Below are positions 1 through 6,358 of a stretch of 64,000 bases of DNA, one piece after another (position 1 is the stretch's first letter; every line of letters begins with the position of its first letter). The notes under the pieces were generated by a model. It was not told the DNA's origin and made no database searches. It saw nothing but the letters and a program-made list of their open reading frames with translations. This stretch comes from Lysobacter sp. Root916. Its GTDB lineage: Bacteria > Pseudomonadota > Gammaproteobacteria > Xanthomonadales > Xanthomonadaceae. A program made the translations under genes and the position numbers. The stretch is taken from assembly GCF_001429785.1 (NCBI RefSeq), contig NZ_LMJF01000015.1, positions 4,767 to 68,766 of the forward strand, read 5' to 3'.

Positions 1-57
1 CTGTCCACCCGCAGGATCCTGCGCGGCGAGCCGGCCGAAGGCATGCGGTATGAATGA
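1..57 (+). CDS. 3' end of an unidentified gene (partial)
   Basis: The first 18 codons of frame 1 are open and end in TGA at 55-57, giving a basic tail that finishes EGMRYE. The next gene starts 45 bp later on the same strand. The piece is too short to identify a family, and it could be chance reading. Confidence 0.35.
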   Translation: MSTRRILRGEPAEGMRYE

Positions 58-101
58 GTCGCTTTCGTCATTAACCTAGACAAACTACTGAGAGAACCCT
101 T

Positions 102-473
102 ATGCAACCCGAATTCATCATTCTCTTCGTGCTGGGACTTGCGCCGATCGCCATCGTGCTGATCGTCCTGCGCTATCGCTATCAGCAGGCGCAGGCGCGC
201 TACAACGTCGTGATGCATCTGGCGGACAAGGGCGTGACGCCGCCGGTGGAGCTGTTGATCGAGCCGCGCGCGGCGTTCTGCGAACGGCGACGGGCCCTGG
301 TGCTGATCAGTATCGGCTTGGGCATCATCGCCATGTTCGCCGCCTTGCCGGGACACTACGAAAACGGGCGAGGGATCGGCGAACTGTGGGGGATTGGCCT
401 GTTGCCGTTGCTCACCGGGTTCGGCTACCTCGCCAGCTGGTGGCTGAATCGCCGCGACGACAAGCATGCCTGA
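102..473 (+). CDS. Small inner-membrane protein (DUF6249-like)
   Basis: This 123-residue protein has three hydrophobic segments, at about residues 5-22, 66-84 and 95-115, with a short cytosolic stretch between the first two (YRYQQAQARYNVVMHLADKG) and a charged C-terminus RRDDKHA. It resembles the small DUF6249-type membrane proteins found beside sigma-factor genes in Xanthomonadaceae; that family call is from memory. The start is ATG with a GAGAG ribosome site 7 bp upstream. Its last 8 bases overlap the sigma-factor gene, so the two are probably translated together. Its role is unknown; the context suggests it works with, or senses for, the sigma factor. Confidence 0.75.
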   Translation: MQPEFIILFVLGLAPIAIVLIVLRYRYQQAQARYNVVMHLADKGVTPPVELLIEPRAAFCERRRALVLISIGLGIIAMFAALPGHYENGRGIGELWGIGLLPLLTGFGYLASWWLNRRDDKHA

Positions 474-1041
474 TCACGACGCGGAAGCGCGCATAGATCA
501 GGCCCTCGTTGCACGAGTTCTGCTCGGCAACGAGGGTCGCGCGTTCGAGCAACTGGTGCGGCGTCATCAGGGCATGGTGCGCGCGCAATTGCGGCGCCTG
601 CTACACGGCGACGAAGCCGGTGCCGACGACCTGGCGCAGGAGACGTTTCTATTGGCATGGCGAAAACTCGACCAATTTCGCGGCGACGCGCGTTTTTCCA
701 CCTGGCTTTACCGCATCGCGTACACCTGCTTTCTGCAGGCCAGTCGAAAGAAGGCGGGGACGCTCGAAGATGCCGATGGCGGCGAGCACGAAGCGCTGGC
801 AGCCCCCGCCCAGACCGTCGACCTGCAAGTAGATCTGGAGCGTGCGATGCAGCGCCTGTCCCCTGCCGAGCAGGCCGTGCTATTGCATTGCGTGCAATTG
901 GGGTTGAGTCACGAAGAAGCCGTCTACGTGCTGGACATGCCGCTCGGCACGGTGAAAACCCACGCGACGCGCGGCAAGGCAAAGCTGCAAAAGTGGCTGT
1001 CAATCTGGCAAGGATCCGAGACCAAGAGGCAACTCTCATGA
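466..1041 (+). CDS. ECF-like RNA polymerase sigma-70 family factor
   Basis: 191 residues with the two-domain layout of an ECF sigma factor. Region 2 lies at about residues 25-95 and includes the core-binding DDLAQETFLLAWRKLDQF and the STWLYRIA segment. Region 4 lies at about 125-185, with LSPAEQAVLLHC and the helix-turn-helix LGTVKTHATRGKAKLQKWL. It would direct RNA polymerase to a small regulon that cannot be named from sequence alone. It overlaps the membrane gene upstream by 8 bp and the downstream membrane gene by 4 bp (ATGA), so the three form one unit. No zinc-binding anti-sigma domain (HxxxCxxC) is seen in either partner. Confidence 0.9.
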   Translation: MPDHDAEARIDQALVARVLLGNEGRAFEQLVRRHQGMVRAQLRRLLHGDEAGADDLAQETFLLAWRKLDQFRGDARFSTWLYRIAYTCFLQASRKKAGTLEDADGGEHEALAAPAQTVDLQVDLERAMQRLSPAEQAVLLHCVQLGLSHEEAVYVLDMPLGTVKTHATRGKAKLQKWLSIWQGSETKRQLS

Positions 1042-1355
1042 ACGACCCGCATGATTCATCCATCGATGCGCTGCTGCGCCAACATTTCGATGGCCCCGTC
1101 GCCGACGCCGGCTTTAGCGATCGCGTCATGCGGCAATTGCCCGCACGTCGGCGCGCACGCCGTTGGCAGTTGCCGGTCGGCATATTGGCGGGACTTGGCG
1201 CGTGCCTCTGGAGCCTTTCGTCCACGCCCTTGATCCGTGATGGCTGGCAGGATTGGATGCGCGGGAGTCTTTCCTCGGCGGCCGTGATCATGCTGCTGAC
1301 CCTCATGGGGATGTCGCTAATGGCATCGTGGTGGGCGTTGACAGAGAACGAATAG
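1038..1355 (+). CDS. Small membrane protein, possible anti-sigma partner
   Basis: 105 residues. A soluble N-terminus of about 45 residues (MNDPHDSSIDALLRQHFDGP, then an arginine-rich stretch) is followed by two membrane segments, at about 47-62 and 78-98. The position, directly after and overlapping a sigma-factor gene, and the layout of a short cytosolic part plus membrane anchor fit a non-classical anti-sigma factor. The family is not recognised and the ZAS cysteine/histidine motif is absent, so this role is inference. The start was chosen at the ATG that overlaps the sigma-gene stop; the open frame continues upstream but lies inside the sigma gene. Confidence 0.75.
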   Translation: MNDPHDSSIDALLRQHFDGPVADAGFSDRVMRQLPARRRARRWQLPVGILAGLGACLWSLSSTPLIRDGWQDWMRGSLSSAAVIMLLTLMGMSLMASWWALTENE

Positions 1356-1371
1356 GAGTCTGTCCGTCAGA

Positions 1372-1619
1372 CCTTACCTCGCCGAGGGCGGGCTGCTGGA
1401 TCGGGTGGAAGGAAACGCATGCGGACCCTGGGTTCGGATCTGCCCGATGCCATCGACTTGCTGGCGCGGGTGGAATCCCGCTTGCGGCCGGGCGCCCTGA
1501 TCGTGGCCGACAACGCCGACTACAGCCCCGAATACCTAGCGTATGTGCGTTCGCCGGTATCGCGCTATCTGTCCATCGCTTTCGCCGACGACGTCGAGCT
1601 CTCGATGCGGATCGGCTAA
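1372..1619 (+). pseudogene. Remnant of a class I SAM-dependent O-methyltransferase
   Basis: Two fragments in different frames look like the C-terminal half of an O-methyltransferase. Frame 1 from 1372 reads PYLAEGGLLDRVEGNA, then the similarity moves to the frame of 1419-1619 with TLGSDLPDAID, LRPGALIVADNADYSPEYLA and a family-like end FADDVELSMRIG. The N-terminal SAM-binding part (GxGxG) is missing. The DLLLLDG-like stretch expected between DAID and the ARVESRLRPG helix seems to be deleted. A start codon with a GGAAGGAAA site exists at 1419, so a 66-residue peptide could still be made, but it could not bind SAM. It is read here as a decaying gene. Confidence 0.65.
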
Positions 1620-1687
1620 GGCTTCAAAGCGCTACGGGCCTCGTCATCTACTAATGGCGCCTGGCGCGCATGGCCGTGTCCTGGCGC

Positions 1688-2932
1688 TCAGGCGGTGCCG
1701 TCGTCCGCGCTCGCCGCCCGCTCGCGACCGGCCACCACGCCGGTCGCGGCGAGGTCGCCGGTGACGTTGCCCAAGGTCGCGAACACGTCGGGGATGGTGT
1801 CGACCGCCAACAGCAGGCCCATCGGTTCCACCGGCAGGCCGGCGGCCTGTACCACCGGCATATTGGTCGCCATGAAGCTGACCTGCCCGGGCAGGCCCAC
1901 CGACCCCAGGCTGATCACCACCGCCAGCGCGGCGCAGCCGGCCAGTTGCGCGGCGCTCAGATCGACGCCGTAGATCCAGGCCACGAAGGCGGTCACGCCG
2001 ATGTACTGGATCGGACTAGTCATGCGGAACAGCGACACCGCCATCGGCAACACCAGCGAAGCGATCTCCAAGGGATAGCCCAGACGCACGCGGGCGCTGT
2101 CGACCATTGCCGGCAAGGAGGCCAGCGAGGACTGCGTGCTCGCCGCGATGGTCTGCGCCGGCAGCACTCCGGCGGCGAAGCGCCGCAGCGGCGTGCCGGC
2201 CGCGGCCGCGACCAGGTACAACATCAGGGTCACCGAGATATACAGGCTGCACTGCAGCACGATGTAGTAGCCGACCGCGCCCAGCATGCCCACGCCGACG
2301 TGGGCGCAGACCGCGAACATCAGCGCGAACACGCCCAGCGGCGCGATCCACAGCAGCCAGCGCACGATCACGATCATGGTGTCGGCGATGGCCTGGAACA
2401 GTTCGACCAGGCGCGCGCGCCGCGCCGGCTCGATCCGGGTCAGGGCGAAGCCGAAGAACAGCGCGAACACCACCAGCGGCAGCATCGCGCTGGCCGCGGC
2501 GGCGGCGATCACGTTGCTGGGGATCACCGCGGTCAGCCAGTCGCCCAGCGCCGGCGGCGCGACCGTGGGGGTCGAGGTGGCGGTGCGGAAGGCCTGCACC
2601 AACGCCTCGTCGCGCGGCAGCAGCGATAGCAGCGCGGGCGCGGCGATCGCGGCGAAGGCTGCGCCCAGGCTGAGCAGCACGATGAACACCACCATCGCGC
2701 GCCGCGCCGTGCGGCCGGACGCGGCCGCGTCGGTGGCTGAGGTCACGCCGATCACCACCAGCGACACCACCAGCGGCACTACCGTCATCTGCAGGGCGTT
2801 GAGCCAGAGCTTGCCGATCGGCTGCATCACCGCCGCGGCGCCGTGCGCGGCCTCGGGCGCCAAGGCGACCAGGATCAGACCGGCGGCGGCACCGGCGATC
2901 AGGGCGAACAGGACGCGGGCGGTCATCGACAT
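1688..2932 (-). CDS. Dicarboxylate/amino acid:cation symporter (DAACS family)
   Basis: 414 residues with about eight membrane segments and two re-entrant hairpins typical of the GltP/DctA fold. It would import acidic amino acids or C4-dicarboxylates with Na+ or H+. Family-like stretches include NALQMTVVPLVVSLVVIG near the N-terminus, the serine-rich hairpin TQSSLASLPAM at about residue 265, and the C-terminal substrate region DTIPDVFATLGNVTGDLAAT. That last stretch matches the family's conserved D(R)xx(T)xxNVxGD pattern, although the usual arginine after the aspartate is absent, which may alter substrate choice. It is on the minus strand, 39 bp downstream of the L,D-transpeptidase gene, and may share its transcript. 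Confidence 0.9.
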   Translation of the reverse strand: MSMTARVLFALIAGAAAGLILVALAPEAAHGAAAVMQPIGKLWLNALQMTVVPLVVSLVVIGVTSATDAAASGRTARRAMVVFIVLLSLGAAFAAIAAPALLSLLPRDEALVQAFRTATSTPTVAPPALGDWLTAVIPSNVIAAAAASAMLPLVVFALFFGFALTRIEPARRARLVELFQAIADTMIVIVRWLLWIAPLGVFALMFAVCAHVGVGMLGAVGYYIVLQCSLYISVTLMLYLVAAAAGTPLRRFAAGVLPAQTIAASTQSSLASLPAMVDSARVRLGYPLEIASLVLPMAVSLFRMTSPIQYIGVTAFVAWIYGVDLSAAQLAGCAALAVVISLGSVGLPGQVSFMATNMPVVQAAGLPVEPMGLLLAVDTIPDVFATLGNVTGDLAATGVVAGRERAASADDGTA

Positions 2933-2971
2933 GCGGACAGCGACTCCGGAGGGGCGTGGACCCAGATTGGG

Positions 2972-3736
2972 CTAGGGCGCGGGCAGATGCCAATCCTGCC
3001 GCAGCCGGCGCAGTTCCGCCTCCGGCAGCAGCACGAACACCGGACGTTGCTGCGGGCGCAGCCAGGCCAGCAAGGCCTCCATGGCGGGATCGGCCATCGC
3101 CGTGCAGCCCGCGGTGGGCTCGCCGGGCGCCTTCCACAGGTGGGCGAAGATGCAGCTGCCGGCGCCGCTCAGGCGCTGCGGGTTGTGCTCGATCACCAGA
3201 CCCAACCGGTAGCGCTGGTCGCCGCCGGCATGCAGGTCGCGGCGCATGGGCTCGGTGGACTCGGCGACCGCGTCGCGGCCGACCGTGCCGGCGTCGACGA
3301 TGCGGTTGTACAGCGGCGAGGCGTTGACGTCGATGCAATAGTCGTCGGCGCCCATGGCCTGATAGGGCATGGGCGTCGCTGCGCTCGCGCCGTAACCGAA
3401 CGCGGTGCCCAGCGCGAACACGCCGGCAGGCGCGCGCCCGTCGCCTTCGCGCTTCTGCGGTCCGTCGGACTGGGCGGGGTGCAGCCCCAGGCCCCAGGCG
3501 CTGCCCTTGCGCCCGACTGTGACCGGTGTGGCCGCGCCGACTTCGCGCCAATCGCCGCCGTCGCGTTCGTAGCGGCGTAGGCGCCCGGCGCTGGCGTCCC
3601 AGCCGTCGGTGGTCACCAGCACCAGCTGGCGTGCGTTGCCCCAGGGCGAGGATGCGTTCGTGCCCGGAGCGCTGGCGCAGGCGGCCAGTAAGAGCAGGGT
3701 CGGCATCAGCAGAGCGATACGGAACGGGATGCGCAT
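2972..3736 (-). CDS. YkuD-type L,D-transpeptidase family lipoprotein
   Basis: 254 residues starting MRIPFRIALLMPTLLLLAAC, a signal peptide with a lipobox (LLAAC), so probably lipidated. The catalytic region near residue 215 has an F-A-H stretch followed by SAGC-like TAGCTAM, the histidine/cysteine arrangement of the YkuD fold, which makes or edits peptidoglycan cross-links from tetrapeptide stems. Earlier parts (TVGRKGSAWGLGL, APAGVFALG) also match this family. The start was placed at the ATG before the signal peptide rather than 81 codons further upstream, where the translation is arginine-rich and unlike a protein. It is the first gene before the DAACS symporter on the minus strand. Confidence 0.85.
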   Translation of the reverse strand: MRIPFRIALLMPTLLLLAACASAPGTNASSPWGNARQLVLVTTDGWDASAGRLRRYERDGGDWREVGAATPVTVGRKGSAWGLGLHPAQSDGPQKREGDGRAPAGVFALGTAFGYGASAATPMPYQAMGADDYCIDVNASPLYNRIVDAGTVGRDAVAESTEPMRRDLHAGGDQRYRLGLVIEHNPQRLSGAGSCIFAHLWKAPGEPTAGCTAMADPAMEALLAWLRPQQRPVFVLLPEAELRRLRQDWHLPAP

Positions 3737-4034
3737 GCGGCCTCGGGTTGGCGTCAGCTGTCGAGCAGATCCTGCATGCGCTTGGCTCAAGGTCGAGTCG
3801 ACGGTTACAGGCCTGATCGGTATCGCACGATAGCGCGAAGATCGATCCGGGGGATCGGAGCCCAATAACGGCCAAGGTCGATTTCGAGGCCGATTCAGCT
3901 GCGACTGCGGGTGCCGGCGTGCGCGGCCGTTGCGATTGATTCGCCGCACTCGCAGGAGTTGGCTGGCCGTGGCGCGCACTGGCGCTGCGGACTATCCGGC
4001 GCTCAAAGCGTTGCGCGAGTCCTGGGCTGTGGCA

Positions 4035-4994
4035 TCACGCCTGTTTCGCCCGATCCGGCGCCGGCTTGACCTTGCGCAGCGCCAGCAGGGCGGTGGTGAG
4101 CAGCGAGAACGCGACGATCAGCGCCATCAAGGCCTTGGCCGTGCGATCGCTGGTCTGCGTCATCATCACCGGGCCGTCCACGATCACCCACAGCATCGCC
4201 GCGCAGGTCAGCAGGACGAACACCGTTTCGATGCGGCGCAGCGCCGGCGACCAGCGGCCGCGGATCATGACGGTGGCGTAGAAGAGCAGGTTGAGCAGCA
4301 GCAGTGCGAACATCCAGGGCGCTTGGCGCTGCAGGAAGGTATCGGTGTAGGTGAGGGCCTGGTAGGCCACCGGCGCGGCGCGGCCGCCGAAGGCCAGATC
4401 CAGCACCACGGTCGGTTGGGTGAGTATGTACAGCCCGCAAGCCATGCCGACCAGCGCCAGCACCATGGCGGCGCGGCCGCCCTGGATGCGGTCGCCCGAG
4501 CGCGGTTCCCACTGCGCGGTTTGCGGCCAGCGTCGACGGATCCAGGCGGCGAGGGCGTAGCCCGTCACCAGCATGCCGGGCCACCATAGCGAGGGCACGA
4601 ACACGCTGCCCCACCAGTAACCCCAGCGATGGCCGAAGGCGCTGAGCAGGCTGACGCCGGGGTCGATGGGTTGGCTCAGGCTGGACCACAGCCCCAGGCC
4701 CCAGATGATGAGCAGGCCGATCACCGAAGCGCGCAGGAAGGCATGCGCGTCGGCGGGATCGATGATGCTCAGGTGGGGGCGGTAGCGCGCCGCGACCTCG
4801 TCGGGGCGTCCGAACTCGCGCAGGAACGCGATCGCCATCGCGGAGTCGGGCTCGCGCCCCGCGGCTTCGGCGCGGTCCTGCAGCCCTTCGCCGATCAGGG
4901 CGCGCAGCTCGTAGGCCACGTCGTTGCGTTGCTTGCGCGGCAACTGCAGGGCCACGTCGGACACATAGGACTCGATCACTTCGTTCGCATTCAT
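4035..4994 (-). CDS. HAAS-domain integral membrane protein
   Basis: 319 residues. The N-terminal 75 residues (MNANEVIESYVSDVALQLPR, then DVAYELRALIGEGLQD and FGRPDEVAARY) look like the small alpha-helical HAAS/DUF1700 domain that occurs with PadR regulators. The rest has about six to seven membrane segments. It lies 3 bp downstream of the padR-type gene on the same strand, the usual gene pair. Families of this kind are thought to act as membrane-linked signalling or permease-associated proteins; the transported substance or signal is unknown. Confidence 0.8.
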   Translation of the reverse strand: MNANEVIESYVSDVALQLPRKQRNDVAYELRALIGEGLQDRAEAAGREPDSAMAIAFLREFGRPDEVAARYRPHLSIIDPADAHAFLRASVIGLLIIWGLGLWSSLSQPIDPGVSLLSAFGHRWGYWWGSVFVPSLWWPGMLVTGYALAAWIRRRWPQTAQWEPRSGDRIQGGRAAMVLALVGMACGLYILTQPTVVLDLAFGGRAAPVAYQALTYTDTFLQRQAPWMFALLLLNLLFYATVMIRGRWSPALRRIETVFVLLTCAAMLWVIVDGPVMMTQTSDRTAKALMALIVAFSLLTTALLALRKVKPAPDRAKQA

Positions 4995-4997
4995 TCC

Positions 4998-5333
4998 TCA
5001 TTCCTCCCGCAGCAGTCGATGCATGGCGTCGTTCATCCCCTGCCATGAGTCGGTGAGTTTGCTCAGCAGTTTTCGCCCGTTCGCATTGAGCGAGTAGTAG
5101 CGGCGCGGCGGCCCGTCCTCGGTGCGCCATTCGCTCTGCAGCAGGCCCTGGGTTTCCAGGCGCCGCAGCAGCGGGTAGAGCGTGCCTTCCTCGATCGCCA
5201 TGCCTTTTTCGGCCAGGGCCTGACGCAGCTCGTAGCCGTAGCGCGGGGCTCGCAGCTGCGACAGCGTGGCCAGCACCACCACGCCGCGCCGCAGCTCGAG
5301 TTCCAGTTTTCCGAAGGCGTCTGTGTCGACCAT
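4998..5333 (-). CDS. PadR family transcriptional regulator
   Basis: 111 residues with a winged helix: KLELELRRGVVVLATLSQL, then YGYELRQALAEKGMAIEEGT, LYPLLRRLETQGLL and the wing EDGPPRRYYSLNANG. These are the standard PadR-like signatures, including the conserved tyrosine and GxLYPxLxRLE core. PadR proteins are usually dimeric repressors. The start was placed at the ATG at 5333, just inside the first family-like residues; longer versions read through the promoter. The gene is co-transcribed with the HAAS protein downstream. A palindromic candidate operator sits at the start of its promoter region. Confidence 0.92.
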   Translation of the reverse strand: MVDTDAFGKLELELRRGVVVLATLSQLRAPRYGYELRQALAEKGMAIEEGTLYPLLRRLETQGLLQSEWRTEDGPPRRYYSLNANGRKLLSKLTDSWQGMNDAMHRLLREE

Positions 5334-5339
5334 GTGGCG

Positions 5340-5366
5340 CACAGTACTGTGTGTTGCACAGTATGT
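5340..5366 (-). promoter_or_regulatory. Candidate PadR autoregulatory operator
   Basis: Directly upstream of the padR-type start there is a perfect 12-bp palindrome CACAGTACTGTG (5340-5351), followed 17 bp on by a half-site repeat CACAGTATGT (5357-5366). PadR regulators commonly bind such dyads at their own promoters. The site lies within 35 bp of the start codon, so binding would block transcription or ribosome access. Assignment is by position and symmetry only. Confidence 0.5.
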
Positions 5367-5409
5367 CAAACGGCTCCAGCCCCTGGGGCGCCGAGCGCCC
5401 GAATTCGAA

Positions 5410-5431
5410 ACAAAACCTATCGTTTGAACAT
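5410..5431 (+). promoter_or_regulatory. Shared 22-bp promoter motif, copy 1
   Basis: The site reads ACAAAACCTA, five variable bases, then TGAACAT. A second copy with both blocks identical and the same spacing is at 10148-10169, upstream of the TonB-dependent receptor gene. Copy 1 ends 78 bp before the CitE-like start. It may be the binding site of the LysR regulator encoded at 9198-10082, or part of a shared promoter. Confidence 0.55.
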
Positions 5432-5509
5432 GCCTGGCCTGTGCGCTCGCTATCTTTGCCTTGGCGCACACTCCGGCCATGACCCAGACGACTCAGGCTC
5501 GGCCGTTCC

Positions 5510-6358
5510 ATGCGTAGCAAATTGTTCGTGCCCGGAACGCGGCCGGAGCTGTTCGCCAAGGCGCTGGCCGGAGAGGCCGATGCGCTGTCGTTCGACCTGG
5601 AAGACGCGGTCGCGCCCGAACGCAAGGACGAGGCGCGTGCGGCGGTGGCTGAGTTCGTGGCCTCGGAGGCGCTGGCCGCCAGCGCCAAGCTCGGCATCGT
5701 GCGCGTCAACGCGCCGGACTCGCCCTGGTTCGCGGCCGATCTGGCCGCGGTGGCGCGGCCGGGCGTGAGCTTGCTCAACCTGCCCAAGATCGAATCGGCC
5801 GAGGCGCTGCATGCGGCAGTCGCGCGCATCGAGGCGGCTGAGGCCGGCAACGGCGTCGAACGTCCGATTGGGCTGCTGATCAATATCGAGACGCCGCGTG
5901 CGCTCGCCGCGGCGGCGCAGATCGCCGCCGCGCATCCGCGTGTGGCCGGGCTGCAACTGGGCCTGGGCGATCTGTTCGAACCCGAGGGTGTGGACCGGCG
6001 CGATCGCGCCAATGTGCACGCGGCGATGTTCGCGCTGCGCATGGCCGCGGCCCAGGCTGGCGTGTTCGCCTTGGACGGGGCCTATGCGGACCTGCAGGAC
6101 GACGAAGGCTATCGCGCCGAAGCGGAGATGGCGCGGCGTCTGGGCTTCCTCGGCAAGACCTGCGTGCATCCGCGCCAGATCGCCTTGGCCAATGCGGCCT
6201 TTGCGGCCACCGAGGCCGAGTTGGCGGCGGCGCAGCGCATCGTCGATGCCGCGGCGCGGGCGCCGCAGCGCGGCGTGTTCGTGGTCGATGGGCGCATGAT
6301 CGATCTGCCATTCTTGAAACGCGCCCAGGCGCTGCTGGCTGCGAAGGGGCGTGCATGA
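5510..6358 (+). CDS. HpcH/HpaI aldolase / citrate lyase beta-like (CitE) family protein
   Basis: 282 residues with the CitE-type TIM barrel. Motifs in order: RSKLFVPGTRPELFAKAL at the N-terminus, the acidic SFDLEDAVAPERKDEAR (about 28-44), RVNAPDSPWF (64-73), the LPKIESAEAL and INIETPRAL strands with their metal-region glutamates, GLQLGLGDLFEP, and the C-terminal GKTCVHPRQI. Enzymes of this group split CoA thioesters such as malyl-CoA, citramalyl-CoA or citryl groups into acetyl or pyruvate plus glyoxylate units. The exact substrate is not readable. It overlaps the symporter gene by 4 bp (ATGA). A class III CoA-transferase at the other end of the locus could supply its CoA-ester substrate; this link is inference. 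Confidence 0.88.
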   Translation: MRSKLFVPGTRPELFAKALAGEADALSFDLEDAVAPERKDEARAAVAEFVASEALAASAKLGIVRVNAPDSPWFAADLAAVARPGVSLLNLPKIESAEALHAAVARIEAAEAGNGVERPIGLLINIETPRALAAAAQIAAAHPRVAGLQLGLGDLFEPEGVDRRDRANVHAAMFALRMAAAQAGVFALDGAYADLQDDEGYRAEAEMARRLGFLGKTCVHPRQIALANAAFAATEAELAAAQRIVDAAARAPQRGVFVVDGRMIDLPFLKRAQALLAAKGRA

